The notes beneath the pieces were generated by a model, which saw nothing but the letters and a program-made list of their open reading frames with translations, ran no database searches and had not been told where the DNA came from. DNA of 64,000 nucleotides, from positions 2,170,001 to 2,234,000 of the forward strand of contig JAOVFP010000003.1 in assembly GCA_025738555.1 (NCBI GenBank). The letters are read 5' to 3'. Below are positions 36,536 through 48,237 of this stretch, one piece after another. Positions within the stretch are counted from its first letter, which is position 1. Each line of letters opens with the position of its first letter. Origin of the DNA: Cyathus striatus (Eukaryota; Basidiomycota; Agaricomycetes; Agaricales; Nidulariaceae). A program made the translations under genes and the position numbers.

Positions 36536-37157
36536 CACTGCTGGCCAGCAACTATTTTGCAGTTGGCAAAATCCATACAAAACTGATCTCAATAGCTATA
36601 AATATTGACATACAATATTCCCAGTAGTAAAATGATGGCTATTGTTGAGTGCAAAATCTGTGACACATGTTACCTTTTGTACATATTTTGCATTAATACA
36701 AATGTATCTTTTGTTCTAATTTTAGCTTGATCAAAACTGGTGCAAAAGTCAACATTTTGCACAAGTTTCACTTCTGTGAAAATGTTTAATTTTGCCAGTG
36801 CATTTTGATGAGTGCAAAACTTTTTTTCTTAAAATGACATATTCAACACTTCTGTCATTTTAAGAAAAAAAGTTTTGAGCCTATCAAAATTTATTGGCAA
36901 AATTAAACATTTTCACAGAAGTAAAACTTGTGCAAAATGTTGACTTTTGCACCAGTTTTGATCAAGCTAAAATTAGAACAAAAAGATACATTTGTATTAA
37001 TGCAAAATATGTACAAAAGGTAACATGTGTCACAGATTTTGCACTCAACAATAGCCATTATTTTACTACCAGGAATATTGTATGTCAATATTTATAGTTA
37101 TTGAGGTCAATTTTGTATGGATTTTGCTAATCGCAAAATAGTTGCTGGCCAGCAGTG
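36536..37157. repeat. 622-bp near-perfect palindrome
   Basis: Arms of ~300 bp (36,536-36,838 and ~36,860-37,157) are almost perfect reverse complements, beginning CACTGCTGGCCAGCAAC and ending with its complement. Flanking ATT on both sides may be a 3-bp target duplication. The mirror-image frames at 36,894-37,097 and 36,903-37,088 are artefacts. Likely a fold-back MITE. Confidence 0.85.
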
Positions 37158-37159
37158 AT

Positions 37160-37511
37160 TGCACTTCTTCCATCATCATGCTCAATAGTGAGCACATATT
37201 TTGTGCATTCTTCTCTCACTTTTTTAATTCTTCCTGTAATTCTTTTTTTACAATATGAAGCTAGTTATTTTACATGTAATATAACATTTATAATAATAAT
37301 ATGAGTTTATCATACTATTTCATAGGTAATTTAGCTGTACAGTCAAAGCATTTAATATACATTCATGTTCACAGAAATATTGAGAGGAATCACCCATGGA
37401 AAACAATGTGTGGCACTCATTGATCAATTTAATGAAGGCAGAAGCATCAGATCAAATTAATGATCAGCATTCAGGGACATGGAAAATAATGAGTGCAGAG
37501 GTATAATAGTA
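37160..37511. other. AT-rich spacer, no gene seen
   Basis: Sequence between the palindrome and the next inverted-repeat element; nothing coding is supported. Confidence 0.5.
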
Positions 37512-39205
37512 CTAACAGTCCCACACACATCAGATTACTGCTGAATTGGATTACCTCTATTTATATAGCTTCCCATTGTTTGATCTCACTGAAATTTAAC
37601 ATACAATCTAATAACACACCATTAACATAAGATATTGTCATATTTTATAGAAAAACCAGAATATTCAATTACTGGAAGTCTGAGGGGGTGTCACACTTGC
37701 CATGCATTGGAACCAAGGGGTGTCAGATCCTCTGATCTCAGAACATAATCTATAGACCCCTCCCCCCTCCCTCCCTTCCCAAAAGCAGTCTAGCTTATTG
37801 CCACCATGTTGAATCTCTGACAGCACCCTTGCACATGTCACTTATCCCTCTATCTATCCATTATCACTATGGCCCTTGTTTTTATAGCATGACACTTGTC
37901 TTAACATGTCTCATTCTCTTCAGTAGTTCAAGAATCAAGTACCATTGACAAATGTTGTAAATAATAATTCCATTAAATTCTTATACTGTGAGCATCACAT
38001 CCCTTTCTTAGTACATTAATTTCATTTTATTTATTTATTTATTTGGAAACTTTGACAATAGCCCTCCTTGGAAAGGAGATATGCAACTAGGAACATGGGA
38101 AGTTTTGTGTAACAAATACTCTTCCTACATCAAACATGGATACAACATTGGGGAGGATAAGCTTAAATGTCATCAGAAAACTTGAAGTGTAGGGCAGAAT
38201 TTACAGGTATGAAGGCAATAGTTTATCCCTAGCATATACATATTACTTATACATATCCTCTAGAGCACACCATTGAGTGATGCCTATTTGTACTGAGCTC
38301 ATATGCCATTTTACATCCCCATATGCAACATATGCCTCCAATTCCCCCATGTCTGGGAGCAACCTTCAGTGGACACTTGATTCGCCCTATTTAACATACC
38401 CTTCACATTACATGATTGTACTTTATCCACTAGTGTATTAAATTCTAAACATGGAAACTTCAATTTCAACTCTACAAATTCAGTCTCTTCTATGTCATAT
38501 AGTTACCAAACTACTCAAGCATGTGTATCTTACAAGTAGAACACAATGCTCATGCAACCTAAATTTACAATGTTCCTCACCAAAGTCAATTCCCCATTTA
38601 ATATACAGTTACCCTACATATGCAGCTGTATATAACTCATATTACAACACTGATCCATGACTTACACAAGCAGTTTCAGCTGCTAATAACTTCCAAACTT
38701 TTCTTCCATCTTTATCAAACTTAGCAGACAATCTGCTTCATTAGATTAAAAGGAGGTTACATTAATATCTTGTGAACACAATGTCTATGCATTTAAATAA
38801 TATCAGAGAATATCAAAGGAGTTGAAATAGCCTTCAACCAAGGCATAGCTGCTACATCTATGTCTAAGTATGCAAAGATTGTGTGAAGGTTTGGGCAGGA
38901 CAGCCAATAAGCTGAACTGATCTCAAGGTAATGCTGTTGGATTGCTGGTACTCAGAGTTACCTGATATCACAGTAAGTCAGGGTTGTTGCAAAATCCCTA
39001 TGTTCCAAGATTGGAGAATCTGACACCCATTGATTGGAACAGGCAGACATTAACAGGTGTTGATGTGATGTCATTGATTGTTTACTTCACAACACAGTCA
39101 AGCAGCAACTAGCCTGCTTCAGACCTTGAATTCTTTGATCAGACTGCTGTGACACTTGTGTGATGATTCAATTCAGCAGTAATCCAATGTATGTGGGACT
39201 GTTAG
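37512..39205. mobile_element. TA-flanked TIR element (~1.7 kb), non-autonomous
   Basis: Starts CTAACAGTCCCAC and ends with the reverse complement GTGGGACTGTTAG, both directly flanked by TA, as in the Tc1/mariner superfamily. Inverted similarity continues inward in diverged form (37,720-37,760 against 38,990-39,050). Only short frames exist (for example 38,451-38,660) and no DDE motif is visible. Confidence 0.7.
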
Positions 39206-39269
39206 TAAGTGAGCACTAATCTAGTAATCCATAGCAGCATCAGAATGTTTGTGATATACCATATAAATT

Positions 39270-39350
39270 CAAGTAATTTACATTTTTTGAGTTACAGGTG
39301 AGTTCCAGTTGAGTTCCATTTGAGTTACCAGTAACTAGAAAAGTTGACAG
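39270..39350 (+). repeat. Third AAGTTGAGTTCC-type cluster
   Basis: GAGTTACAGGTGAGTTCCAG, TTGAGTTCCATTTGAGTTAC: the same motif family as 34,360-34,705. It may mark the far end of an older element interrupted by the palindrome and the TA-flanked element. Confidence 0.5.
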
Positions 39351-39354
39351 CCAT

Positions 39355-40183
39355 GTTATCCACTACATGTAGTGACTGGCTTTAAAGGACATTGTTACTT
39401 TGTATGATATATAAATACTCAGCTTACCAGCACTTGTAAATTATATGATTGTTCAATGTTTATACATGCAAATTGGTACATGTAAGTTAGTCATGGTCAG
39501 ATGCTAGTGCTGGCTGAGCACTGACAGTGAAGCTCTGAGTACTGGCTGGACTCAGTAGTACCTCAGACAAGGGTGAATTGGATCGCTGTCAACATGGTAC
39601 AGCCCAATTCACTTAACAATTAGAATAGTTATTAAAACAGAGCTTCTCCTGGCACTGCATCATTGAAGATACTTAGAGTTCCTTTATATTTTTTATTTTT
39701 GCATCTTCACTTTCAGGTCTTATGTTATATTGTCTGTTTTATAATATTGTGAATATGCATTAGTACTTTACTGGTGATAAAGTCACTCCACTGTAAGTTA
39801 CTTGTTGTGTACATAGTTGTCCTCCTGAGTTGTTTCAATGTGGTGCACAGGCATGTGATCAGGTTTCGACAAGTTTCCTTTTTGCATTGCTGAAATTTCA
39901 TGCCATGTCCAGGACCAACCTTTAACAACAAATTTTGTTGGACTTGAGCTGTGTTACTGTTAGGGCCATGACAATAGTGAAGTTATTAAGCACTGAGGGT
40001 ATTATTCTAGGGATTACTGGAGTTGGACTGGAATCACTAAACACTTGATGGGGCATGTCTGATATATCAGCCCTTGTAGTTACAGTACAATCCTGATGTA
40101 TGTATTGTTGTAAACTACAGGTGGAGTGCTGATATATCACACATTGTAGTTATAGTTCCATCTGCCTGCAGGCAGCCAAATAC
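39355..40183. other. No gene recognised
   Basis: AT-rich. Contains two direct copies of CTGATATATCA followed by TTGTAGTTA (40,055 and 40,130). The minus frames at 39,725-39,931 and 39,922-40,140 are not supported by any recognised protein. Confidence 0.5.
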
Positions 40184-40720
40184 TATGGAAAGCCAGACAA
40201 CCATGCTCAACTAGATCAAAGCAGTTGAACTCTGACATTCAGCAAGACAGCAGTCGCTTAGATATGTTCTTAGGCACATCTTGTTCAGCCAGAATTTCGG
40301 TTAACTGCTTAGTCCAAGCTTCAAGTCCTACTGTATTCAGATGCAAATGTAAGACTTGGTATTACAATAGAGTACTATAGCATGTGTCATTACTAATTAT
40401 TTTGTACATTCACTTAAGTTCAATAGATACAATTGAGAAATAAGATGTTAAAAAAGTGTCTATGTTGTATAAACCTAGCTTTGAGATGAGACTTGTAACC
40501 TGAAAAAGCATACAAAGTGCAGTAGCGTATGTCTACTGCTATTTTTCTAGTGAGTTGTTGGAATAGGGTTGATCATGTCTGCAAGAATAGTCCACTGAAT
40601 TTGTGTGTAATAGCTTGATGTGCACAGCAGGAGTTGAACTCAAGATCGAATGCATGGGAATTTATCACATGATATAAAAGTCACAAGTGTCGTTTCCTCC
40701 ATGAAAACAACACTCATGAC
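40184..40720 (+). repeat. Left TIR, 537 bp
   Basis: Reverse complement of 46,948-47,484. Its inner end is a hairpin-forming stretch (GTCACAAGTGTCGTTTCC...CACTCATGAC). Confidence 0.9.
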
Positions 40721-40959
40721 CTTTATAACAATTAATTTTTCACCAAGTACCATCTCCATTAATATTATCATTCAGTAATGCATTGTTTAGAAATTGCACA
40801 ATTCACTAAAGGTACTATAGATTGTTTCAAACATAGTAGTAGATAATTGACCTATTTATGGAGTGATTCTAATCAAAGTACCTACAAGCTCATATAAAAA
40901 GGTCATACAGATCCTTAACACAACTCCAAATTTGTAACAGCATGCAAGGCACTAGATTT

Positions 40960-43821
40960 TTATGCTGTATTGAGAGTTGTTAAGTTAAACCATTCACAGT
41001 AATTGTTGCAAATATGCTCAGATGCAAAATTATTGAATGCAGAACCCACATTCCCCTGGTCAAACAGGACAGCATCATCTTCAAGTGATCTTAATTGAAA
41101 TGTTACTCTATCTCTTTGAGTAGCTGAAAAATAAACTCATGGTGCAGTCATTATTTGTGGGTCAGATAAAAGTGTGGCACTCCCTGTATTATAAAAAATT
41201 ATATAAGAACACTCAAAATAAAATGGTAAAACTGCACACCTTGTAGATCTGATACATATACCAAGGAATCAGTTTTTTCATACTGAATATGCTGCATGAA
41301 ACAGAGAAATTCTGCAATGGCATAAAGTGGATCACTTCCATCTAGAAGAGGATGAGCAGAACCATTGTGAATGAATTTTATGAAGTCATTTCCTTCATTC
41401 TTGATGAACTCTTCTAGCAAGTAGACATTGTGCATTGTTGCTGACTTTCCACCAGGCTTACTACCAGCAGTGTCATGAACAATGCCAACACCAGCCTTCA
41501 CAAAGTGTATCTCAGGGATTTTGAAAGGAGGCTCTCCTTTGGTTGATATCACCTGTGAGATGTATGAATATGAATAAGACAGTAGAGATGCTGCCCAGTA
41601 GGTAACATTGGCCTCAACTAGTGTCTTTGTCAGCTCTGAATCAATTGCAAACTGTCCAATTGATAGTCCTGTCTGAGAAGAGCTATTTCTTGTGCTTTTT
41701 CTATCATCCTGAAAGTAAACTCGCTTTACAGCAACAGGCTGGTTTAATGTATCTCCAAGGCCAGATTCCACTATTGGAGTGAGTGTAAGGAGCCCTTTAT
41801 GTGCAGTTTTACAAGCTCCAATACCAATAGACTCAAGATTATTGATGGTTAGTGTACCACGACATGGGTCCATTAAAGAGAAGGACTTTTTGGTATTTTC
41901 AGCAAGAAGCTCTGCCAGACTGATCTCAGGAATTGTATAAAACTGGATTTGCTCCACTCTGTATTTTGCTTATATGAGTGTTAGTGATTTTGTATGCATA
42001 GTTATTATGTGAATAAACTGCTCACCAGAATTAGCTTGTATATTAGCCGATAGTCCACCAACTTTTAATGCTTCACAGATCTTAAGTCTATCTGGAGATG
42101 TATATGGAATTGAAGTGTGTATATGCTTCTTTAATGGAGCAGATGTTGGTGATAACTCCAAGGAGCTTAGTGTATTCTAGGAATAAGTTTAGATGTGCTG
42201 CTGCATACATAATTAATGAGTATACATACTGTATGAGTTCGTTTCTTTGAATCAAATGACTTCTTTGGTGTCATAATAGCTGCAGTGCTGCTATTCAAGC
42301 TAGTTGAATGACTGGTTTTTGCATTGTTCAGAGTACTACCAGAGTCTACATTGACCATGGAATCAAATTGGTCAGATATACCGAAATCATTGGACTCATT
42401 TTGCAACTAGGAAATGCATGTCAGCATTAATAGAACTTGTCTATACAAATAGACATACTTTAACATCCTAAATAAAAGCAATATAAGATTAGCTTGAATA
42501 TAAACAAACTAGTAGTGCTTCCTACCTCCTGAGCAGCAACATAGTCCAAGCTTTCTTCCCACAAATATGCTGGAACAACAAGCCCTAATATAAATGGCTT
42601 TGAAGGTATCTTGAATACATTCTTCTTGTCTTTGCCTTGTCCTTGTCCAAGACAGTGATTATAGAAATATGGCTGGTCTTGTTGCATGTGTGCAAGATCT
42701 GTCCAATTACAAAGCTCACAAATGGTAAGTGACTTGGTTTGAAATGGAAACCAATGCATTGCCTTCCAAAGTTGAGGTAGCATTGTATCCTCTACCAATT
42801 TGATTAAGTCCCGAGGTGTAATGATGGCTAGGATATTCTGGTGGCCTTCTTGTAGATTCTACTCAAAGTATATTAGCAATAGTGTTCACAGTAAAATATA
42901 ATTTAGTTACAAACCGAAATCAACTCAGGCCTAGTTTTACCAGAAATCTCACAGACTGCCTGAACTATAATGCTAATTGTTTCAAATTGGTGTCCCTGGT
43001 AACTAAATCACTGGTACTTGTCCTGCTCTGTCTTATAAAGTGAATGTGAACCAGAGTACCCTGAAGAAGTAATTTGTTGACACTGCATAGCTTCCACCAT
43101 TTGCTGACCATGAACTTGGTATTCCCACAGCTGGCAGTTGATGAGTAGAATCAGGTGTATGTGACCATTGCTGCAGTACTGCTGAGGGAAGGCTATTTGG
43201 AAGATGTGTAACCTTTCATGCAAGGAAACTGGAATCTAAACAAAATATTTAATTACATACCTTTTCTTTGAGCCTGGTTTACAGAAGCTCTGATAGACTG
43301 TACATCAACAGTACTGGATTGTGAAGCCACTGAATTCTGTTCAGAAATTTCAGAACTGAGCTGATCTGCAATTGCAGGGCCTAAACATCAAGTATATTAG
43401 TATATTATTGTTAAATGAAAATATAAAAGACATACTTACGATGGAGTCCATGGGTAGTTGTCAATTTGTACTGGATAAGCAACTTGCAACATCAGGCCCT
43501 ATCTGGTGTGAGAAAATTTTCATCATATACTAATAATAATTCAGACTTACTCAGAAGTGTATCTGGTTTCTTTGCATAATATTCAAAGCACCCATCACAA
43601 ACAAATTTACTGCAAGTACCACCTGCAATATATTGCTTGCTGTCACCAGGCTGGAGAATGATTGAGCAGCTGCTTCTACCACATAGGATGGGTTCACTTG
43701 CATGTGTATCTTCAGTGAATTTAGCAATAGCTTCAGCATTACCAAAGTTCATGTTGATAGCAATGAAAGAGTGAAAGTGGTGGGATAAAAGGTGCTGCTG
43801 AGAAGATATGATGAATTTCAC
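40960..43821 (-). pseudogene. Alpha-type (MHCK/EF2K-like) kinase gene, damaged
   Basis: Minus-strand gene with about eight exons and short introns. The N-terminal part has Cys pairs (C-x4-C, C-x3-C-x2-C around 43,650-43,580). Next comes a linker region and a segment with DQPYFYNHCL (~42,670), then the kinase domain at 41,957-40,960: invariant-lysine motif VAVKRVYF (~41,725), FVKAGVGIV, YLLEEFI, IHNGS, the FLCFMQHIQY block, VSDLQG, LLSDPQIM and the terminal zinc motif EHICNNYC (~40,990). Alpha-kinases are atypical Ser/Thr kinases, common in basidiomycetes. Damage: TGA at 43,216-43,218, 43,008-43,010 and 41,137-41,139 (complement) and an apparent frame change near 43,100. It is transcribed away from the integrase gene of the same element. 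Confidence 0.75.
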
Positions 43822-43918
43822 AAGGTATTTATATTTTTAGTGAGATCATGTCTCGTATCATAAGTCAGATGTTCTGAAATCATGACAATTCACAAATAGC
43901 TCATGTGTGATGTCACAT

Positions 43919-44412
43919 GGTAAGATATTAAATAAACAAACATAAATTTTACCCAGTGCATATGTTTTGGATGATCATGAAGTGGAATATAGATAGTATA
44001 GTGGAAGGCAATGCAACAAATATTAAAAGGATTTGACTGATTTTTATGTCATTTGCCATACTAAGACTCTCAAGAGCCGAGAATGATCAACTCTGATTAC
44101 TCTTATTCAATATAATTACAAGCAAGCAGTTACTTGACCATAATATAATGTGCTTGATGTTGAGCACGGTAAGATGTTAAATAACACAAATGTAAATTTT
44201 GCTCATTGTGTATATTTGAATGAGTGTGAAGCGAAATAAAAATAGTATAGTCAAAGGCAATGCAGCAAATATTAAGAGATTTTGACTGATTGTGATGTCA
44301 TTTGTGATACTAAGACTCTCAAGAGCTGAGAATGATCAACTCCAATTACTTTGATTTAGTATAATTACCAGCTAGTGGTTACCTGAACATAATACAATGT
44401 GCTTGATACTGA
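43919..44412. repeat. Tandem duplication, 249-bp unit, two diverged copies
   Basis: GGTAAGAT at 43,919 and 44,168 open two copies that also share ACTAAGACTCTCAAGAGC and AGAATGATCAACTC. They lie between the divergent kinase and integrase genes and may hold their promoters. Confidence 0.8.
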
Positions 44413-44793
44413 CAGGTTGGCCAGAGTAATTATCATGAAGTGTGATAAAAGACTCCTGGTAAGGCATGAGGAAACTAAAACAATGGCTAATATTAAATAC
44501 TAATTACTTCCCATGGTGTGAGTATGAAATTGGAACTTGGTAATAGGATCTTTGCTTATTAGACTGAGTAATCATTAAATTTGTAAAGATACAGACTGGT
44601 AAAGTGCTTATGTTTTATGTAATGTGTAGCACATTTATTTTACATAGATTTGCTATGCACAGCTGCCTTGCAAAGTATTTTTAGAGAAGATTGACAATAT
44701 AAATACTTTGGGGTACAGTAAAAAATCGAATCAACTGTTTCTTCATTCATTCACATGTATACACTACTTGCTGTCATTACCAACATCGAAATT

Positions 44794-46735
44794 ATGGCTA
44801 GAACAGGATGCAAAAATCAATATAATCCTAACCGTAAGTTTGGATTCATGTGTACTTATTGTTTTACCATTGTTAATTTCTCTATGCCATAGCTCCTATT
44901 GATGACATTGCCCCACACATACTTAGGTACTGGAAAATGTGTCTCACTGATAAGAACATACTTCATTACTTGAGGACAAAACACATGGATAATACTCATC
45001 ATGGATTAGGGTAAGTTGTGTAACTTTATGCTCACTATTATTCACATTATATATCAAGCTTACACTTATTAAATGAATAGTTTGACCAGGTTTATTGAAA
45101 TGCATGAGAAAATGGGGCTTTTTCGAACTCGGAAGAAAAATCATGATGTCGAGAGCATCTGCCCAGCAATGATTCACTTATGAACTCAGTATCCGAAAGC
45201 TGGTGCTCGTGAGATGGTGAGTTTGCTATTTCATGAGGAGAACATGGCAGTCTCTAGGTCTGTTTATGTTATTGATGTCAAATTTTTCATTCACTTACTA
45301 TTATGAATTTCAGGTGAATTGTTACATCATACTTTGCTCTCTATGAGCCTGAGCTTGTTCAACAGCGGTGTGCACAAAGGCTGCATTGAAAGAGGTGGTG
45401 GGCTGCTGGTGTGAATGATATAATTGCAGTGGATCAGCACGACAAGTGGAAATACAAATTTGGTCTGGGTTTACATACTGGCATCAACCCATTTGCTGGA
45501 AAGATTCATTGGTTGAAGGTTTGGCATACTAATAGTAACCCTAAACTTATTCTTGCATATTATCTTGAAACTATTGAGAATCTTGGTGGTAAGCCTTTTA
45601 AAATTTTGTTCAGATTGGCCATTATTAATAAATATATGTAGCAATGCCTCTGGTTACTCAGAGTGACCCTGGCTCCAAAAATTTTGGACTTGCCAATGGA
45701 CATACATTTCTTCATCACCTTCATGATCCTGCACTTCAGGGAACACTTCAACACTGCTGGATGTGATCAAAGAAGAATGTTAAACCTGAGATAACATGAT
45801 CACAGCTTCATCAAAGGTTCACTCCTGGATTTTAAGATATCCTTGACAGGGGCATTAATGAAGACTTGTATCACCCAGACCATACTATTGAAGTGTTTGT
45901 AATTTTCTATAATATAAAATATATTTATTCTTACAAGTTATCACAATAGCATGGTATTCCAATGGGTATTTATTCCTTGGCTACAGGGCGAGCTTGATGG
46001 CTACAAAGACTGGGTTAACAATACAGCAAAGTGTGCTGATCATAACAAAGTGCTTCCTCATGGTATACCTAATGACATTTTTGAAAATCCAAATGAATAT
46101 GGTGTCTTAGATTTCAAGGTGAGTTATCGTTTTTATAAATGATTTCTTATGCTAACAGTATGCAAGATACCAGTCAATATGGAGGCTATTCAGGAAGCAC
46201 GTGCATTGTTTTCACCACCTAATGATCCTGTATTCCAGCTAGTACCAGAAACATTTTCTAATCTGGCTCAGGACATATATTCATGGCATGGTTCACCAGT
46301 TATTACTAGGAACAATGTCTGGGATATCTACTTGTTAATCCTTAATGATATTCAGTCAGGAATTGACATCCCACCTGGCATTCAGGATACCTGGACTGAA
46401 ATTATAAGGACTTCACTACGTGATCATCATGATACCATGGATTTATTACCTGGCCTTTCAGAGTTAGAAGGAGGGATTGAAAATGCTACAGCAGAGGGAT
46501 TGTATTACATGGGTGGTGTGAACAATGGGAGGGGAATAGGTAAATGAAAGTATTCAATATATATACTTCACTTTCTGACAAATTGCTGTGTCCAGATGAA
46601 TCTCATTCAGCACAGCTTGATGCTATGATGAATGCAGACCATCCAGTTATTTATGAGGAGCATGAATTTCCAGAAATTGAAGTTAATTTCACTTCAGATG
46701 AGGATGACTCAATCAATGGAGATGGTACTTGGTGA
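44794..46735 (+). pseudogene. rve-type integrase/transposase (broken)
   Basis: Starts ATG at 44,794 (MARTGCKNQYNPN), followed by introns, then GLFRTRKKNHDVESICPAM, AGVNDIIAVDQHDKW (first catalytic Asp, ~45,430), LVTQSDPGSKNFG (second, ~45,665) and the WVFIPWLQ/VLPHGIPND region (~45,960-46,070). A tail ends TGA at 46,733-46,735. Basidiomycete integrase-core proteins of this type are well known to me by motif. In-frame stops at 45,181, 45,387, 45,764 and 45,797 (all TGA) and 45,833 (TAA) inactivate it. It would be the nuclear DDE enzyme moving the 40,184-47,484 element. Confidence 0.8.
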
Positions 46736-46947
46736 AAAATTAATTGATATGCTGGTTATATGTACTTGCAGATACTTCAATTAGAATAGCTCTGTAGATA
46801 GGTATTATTACCACTTGAAACAATCTACAGTACATCTATTGAAATATGCAATCTCTAAATGAACATGAGCAATGATGTATTTATAATATGAATGAAAATA
46901 AATGTGCCAGTGTTGTAAGAAATGCACCTGGCTCAACACTTGAGTAA

Positions 46948-47484
46948 GTCACAAGCATCGTTTCCATGGAGGAAACGACGCTCGTGACTTTTATATCATG
47001 TGATAAATTCCCATGCATTCAATCTTGAGTTCAACTCCTGCTGTGCGCATCAAGCTATTATACACAAATTCAGTGGACTATTCTTGCAGACATGATCAAC
47101 CCTATTCCAACAACTCACTGGAAAAATAGCAGTAGACATATGCTACTGCACTTTGTATGCTTTTTCAGGTTACAAGTCTCATCTCAAAGCTAGGTTTATA
47201 CAACATAGACACTTTTTTAACATCTTATTTCTCAATTGTATCTATTGAACTTAAGTGAATGTACAAAATAATTAGTAATGACACATGCTATAGTACTCTA
47301 TTGTAATACCAAGTCTTACATTTGCATCTGAATACAGTAAGACTTGAAGCTTGGACTAAGCAGTTAACCGAAATTCTGGCTGAACAAGATGTGCCTAAGA
47401 ACATATCTAAGCAACTGCTGTCTTGCCGAATGTCGGAGTTCAACTGCTTTGATCTAGTTGAGCATGGTTGTCTGGCTTTCCATA
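46948..47484 (-). repeat. Right TIR, 537 bp
   Basis: Inverted copy of 40,184-40,720. The inner end is a hairpin (46,948-46,988, GTCACAAGCATCGTTTCC paired with GGAAACGACGCTCGTGAC). The plus frame 47,322-47,597 crosses the element end and is not called. Confidence 0.9.
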
Positions 47485-47489
47485 CATAC

Positions 47490-48237
47490 CTACAGTTTTA
47501 CAATGCTATGAAGCCCTGTGAGTGGTTGTGCATGCACACTGCACAAAGCCACCTGAGAGTTGGGACCAACTGCTGGATATTGCTGTTCTTTTATTAATTG
47601 AAAATCTAGTCAAAATACTGTCTCATAAAATAATTTAAGTACATTTAGTAGGTGGGAATAACTTGACTACGATATCTACTGGATGTCTATATAGCACATA
47701 TGAAAGTTTGGGCAGGATTGCCAAGTTGCCGATTACTGATTACATTTGATCTAAAGGGTATGCCGCTGAAGTACCTTTATGTTTTACCGAGTAGGTTGAC
47801 ATAAAGAGTATTCTGACAGACAGTGTCAGTGATTTCCAACATACTTCTCTTATCTTCCAATACTGTACCATTGCGATGATGGCCATGATCAGTTGGACCT
47901 TGTGTTCAACTTGTGACTTGCGCATTGTGCACACTTCTGGATCGTTGAAATTGGGAGGGGGGAATGAGAGGAGGTTGCTCCTCACGCTACTGTGGCAGAT
48001 GCCTGCTTTTAAAATGGAAACTGTCAATGTTCGATTCCCCGCACGAAAGAGTGAGTCTTCAATTTTTCCATTCAGGACACTGTTAAACAGATGTCGATGA
48101 AGATGCCTAATGCAGCTCAACAGAAGCTCCTCGCTCTCCAACGTTCTTCAGCCATGGACCAATAACCGAGGACAGTGAATCGCCGTTGTGGAATCTACTT
48201 GAGTACAATATTGGTATAGGACCCTAATATGTAACAT
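47490..48237. other. No gene assigned; possible relic
   Basis: A 133-codon minus frame (47,740-48,141) has ordinary composition but no recognised motif. It precedes the F-box gene's 3' end on the same strand, and could be a degraded neighbour. Confidence 0.35.

Larger units (their letters stand above)
40184..47484. mobile_element. 7.3-kb TIR transposon with integrase and alpha-kinase
   Basis: Both ends are 537-bp inverted repeats (40,184-40,720 and 46,948-47,484), starting TATGGAAAGCCAGACAACC. They differ by only scattered substitutions. Inside, an rve-type integrase gene lies on the plus strand and an alpha-type kinase gene on the minus strand, diverging from a central 249-bp tandem duplication. 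No clear target duplication was found. Gene content and TIRs support a cut-and-paste element using a retroviral-integrase-like DDE enzyme (Ginger-like is possible). The kinase appears to be a passenger gene. Confidence 0.8.

Noticed and set aside
36894..37097. Paired small frames on both strands
   Set aside because: They are mirror images inside the 622-bp palindrome.
47322..47597. 91-codon plus frame with ordinary composition
   Set aside because: Most of it lies in the right TIR and it crosses the element boundary, so it is unlikely to be a gene.
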